A stretch of 64,000 nucleotides of DNA from Gordonia zhenghanii (GTDB taxonomy: Bacteria > Actinomycetota > Actinomycetes > Mycobacteriales > Mycobacteriaceae): assembly GCF_021738965.1 (NCBI RefSeq), contig NZ_JAKKOQ010000005.1:367011-431010 (forward strand). The letters run 5' to 3'. Positions 63,592-64,000 of the stretch are shown piece by piece; position 1 is the stretch's first letter, and the number at the start of each line of letters is the position of its first letter. The notes under the pieces are model-generated. The model searched no databases. It was not told the origin of the DNA and was given only the letters and a program-made list of their open reading frames with translations. A program made the translations under genes and the position numbers.

Positions 63592-63954
63592 TCAGTCGTG
63601 TTCGTCGAGAATCGACACGTATCTGGCGTAGGCAGCTGCCGAAGCTAGCGCGTGTCGCTCGATGGTGGCGGGGGAGTAGCCCAACGTATCGGCCAAGATG
63701 GCGGCTGGCGCGAGTCGGGTGAGTTCGTGCAGGGTGCCGAGCCTGGCAGCACGGGTGCTGAACGTCGACTTCAGCCGGTTCCGTAAGTGGCCCGGATTGA
63801 TGTGTTGGCCAGGGACGTAGCCTCGGAATACCCAATTCGTGGCGGGGTGTGCGGCAGTATTCGCGAGGTCGCGAGTAGTGCCCCATAGAGTGGTGTAACT
63901 CGGTGACCAGGACTGTCGCCGGCAGCGTGTGGCTGCCAGCACGAGAGCGGTCAC
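63592..63954 (-). pseudogene. C-terminal remnant of a tyrosine recombinase/integrase
   Basis: 120 codons remain. HINPGHLRNRLKSTFSTRAARLGTLHELTRLAPAAILADTLGYSPATIERHALASAAAYARYV matches the C-terminal part of actinobacterial site-specific integrases, with the H-x(n)-R-like segment and the final helix holding the expected catalytic-Tyr area. A stop codon lies just upstream in frame, and no further coding sequence is seen in the window's last 46 bases. It is probably a dead integrase marking the right side of the island. Confidence 0.6.
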
Positions 63955-64000
63955 CGTGTGATCCTTCGAGTGAACCTCTCACAGCACTCTCGAATGGAGT

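Overview
The window is GC-rich actinobacterial DNA, most likely a Gordonia-like member of the Mycobacteriales. This is inferred from an NmtR/CtpJ-type nickel-cobalt pair whose sensor begins Met-Gly-His-Gly, a DesA3-type desaturase beside its Rv3230c-type reductase, LdtMt5-like cell-wall chemistry, an F420-type LLM oxidoreductase, mycothiol-type DinB/maleylpyruvate isomerase folds, and many apparently leaderless starts. No rRNA, tRNA, CRISPR array, intact transposase or replication origin was seen.

Positions 1-31,700 look like ordinary chromosome. In order they hold: the 3' end of a UvrA-like ATPase; a MarR-MFS efflux operon; an MpaB/DUF2236 protein, a GAF-LuxR regulator and an acyl-CoA synthetase; a four-gene osmoprotectant ABC transporter (proW-proV-proZ-proX, the first gene apparently starting at CTG); the desaturase electron-transfer pair; an SDR/NTF2-like/BluB-like operon facing an IclR regulator; a second UvrA-like ATPase; DoxX and a SigJ-like ECF sigma factor sharing a promoter region; the lactate operon lutABC; several oxidoreductases; aconitase; an L,D-transpeptidase; and a lipoprotein.

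Positions 31,800-36,610 hold a tight five-gene operon with no recognised function. It encodes a zinc-ribbon membrane protein, a soluble relative of it, a small membrane protein with a Gly/Ser/Asp tail, an asparagine-synthetase-like enzyme without the glutaminase cysteine, and a cupin-like protein. It is the best candidate here for an undescribed biochemical system.

Positions 36,660-45,830 hold ctpJ/nmtR, an LdtMt5-like transpeptidase, a TetR/enoyl-CoA hydratase pair, a decayed chimeric duplicate made of pieces of the transpeptidase gene and of the lipoprotein gene 10 kb away, an SGNH hydrolase, a RibD-like reductase, and an SDR/HxlR divergent pair.

Positions 46,000-64,000 look like a defence island. 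A frameshifted relic is followed by a type I restriction-modification operon (hsdM with a fused HTH, hsdS, hsdR, a YgjP-like metallopeptidase and a small ORF). Next comes a more AT-rich module (DGQHR protein, unknown protein, D12-class adenine methyltransferase), then a frameshifted SAM methyltransferase, a 935-residue DUF4365-nuclease/helical-repeat protein behind a perfect hairpin, TfoX-like and mycothiol-type proteins, and a tyrosine-recombinase C-terminal remnant. The restriction and DGQHR modules lie between two diverged copies of the SDR/HxlR region; the right copy is collapsed and carries a deletion that falls at an 8-bp microhomology.
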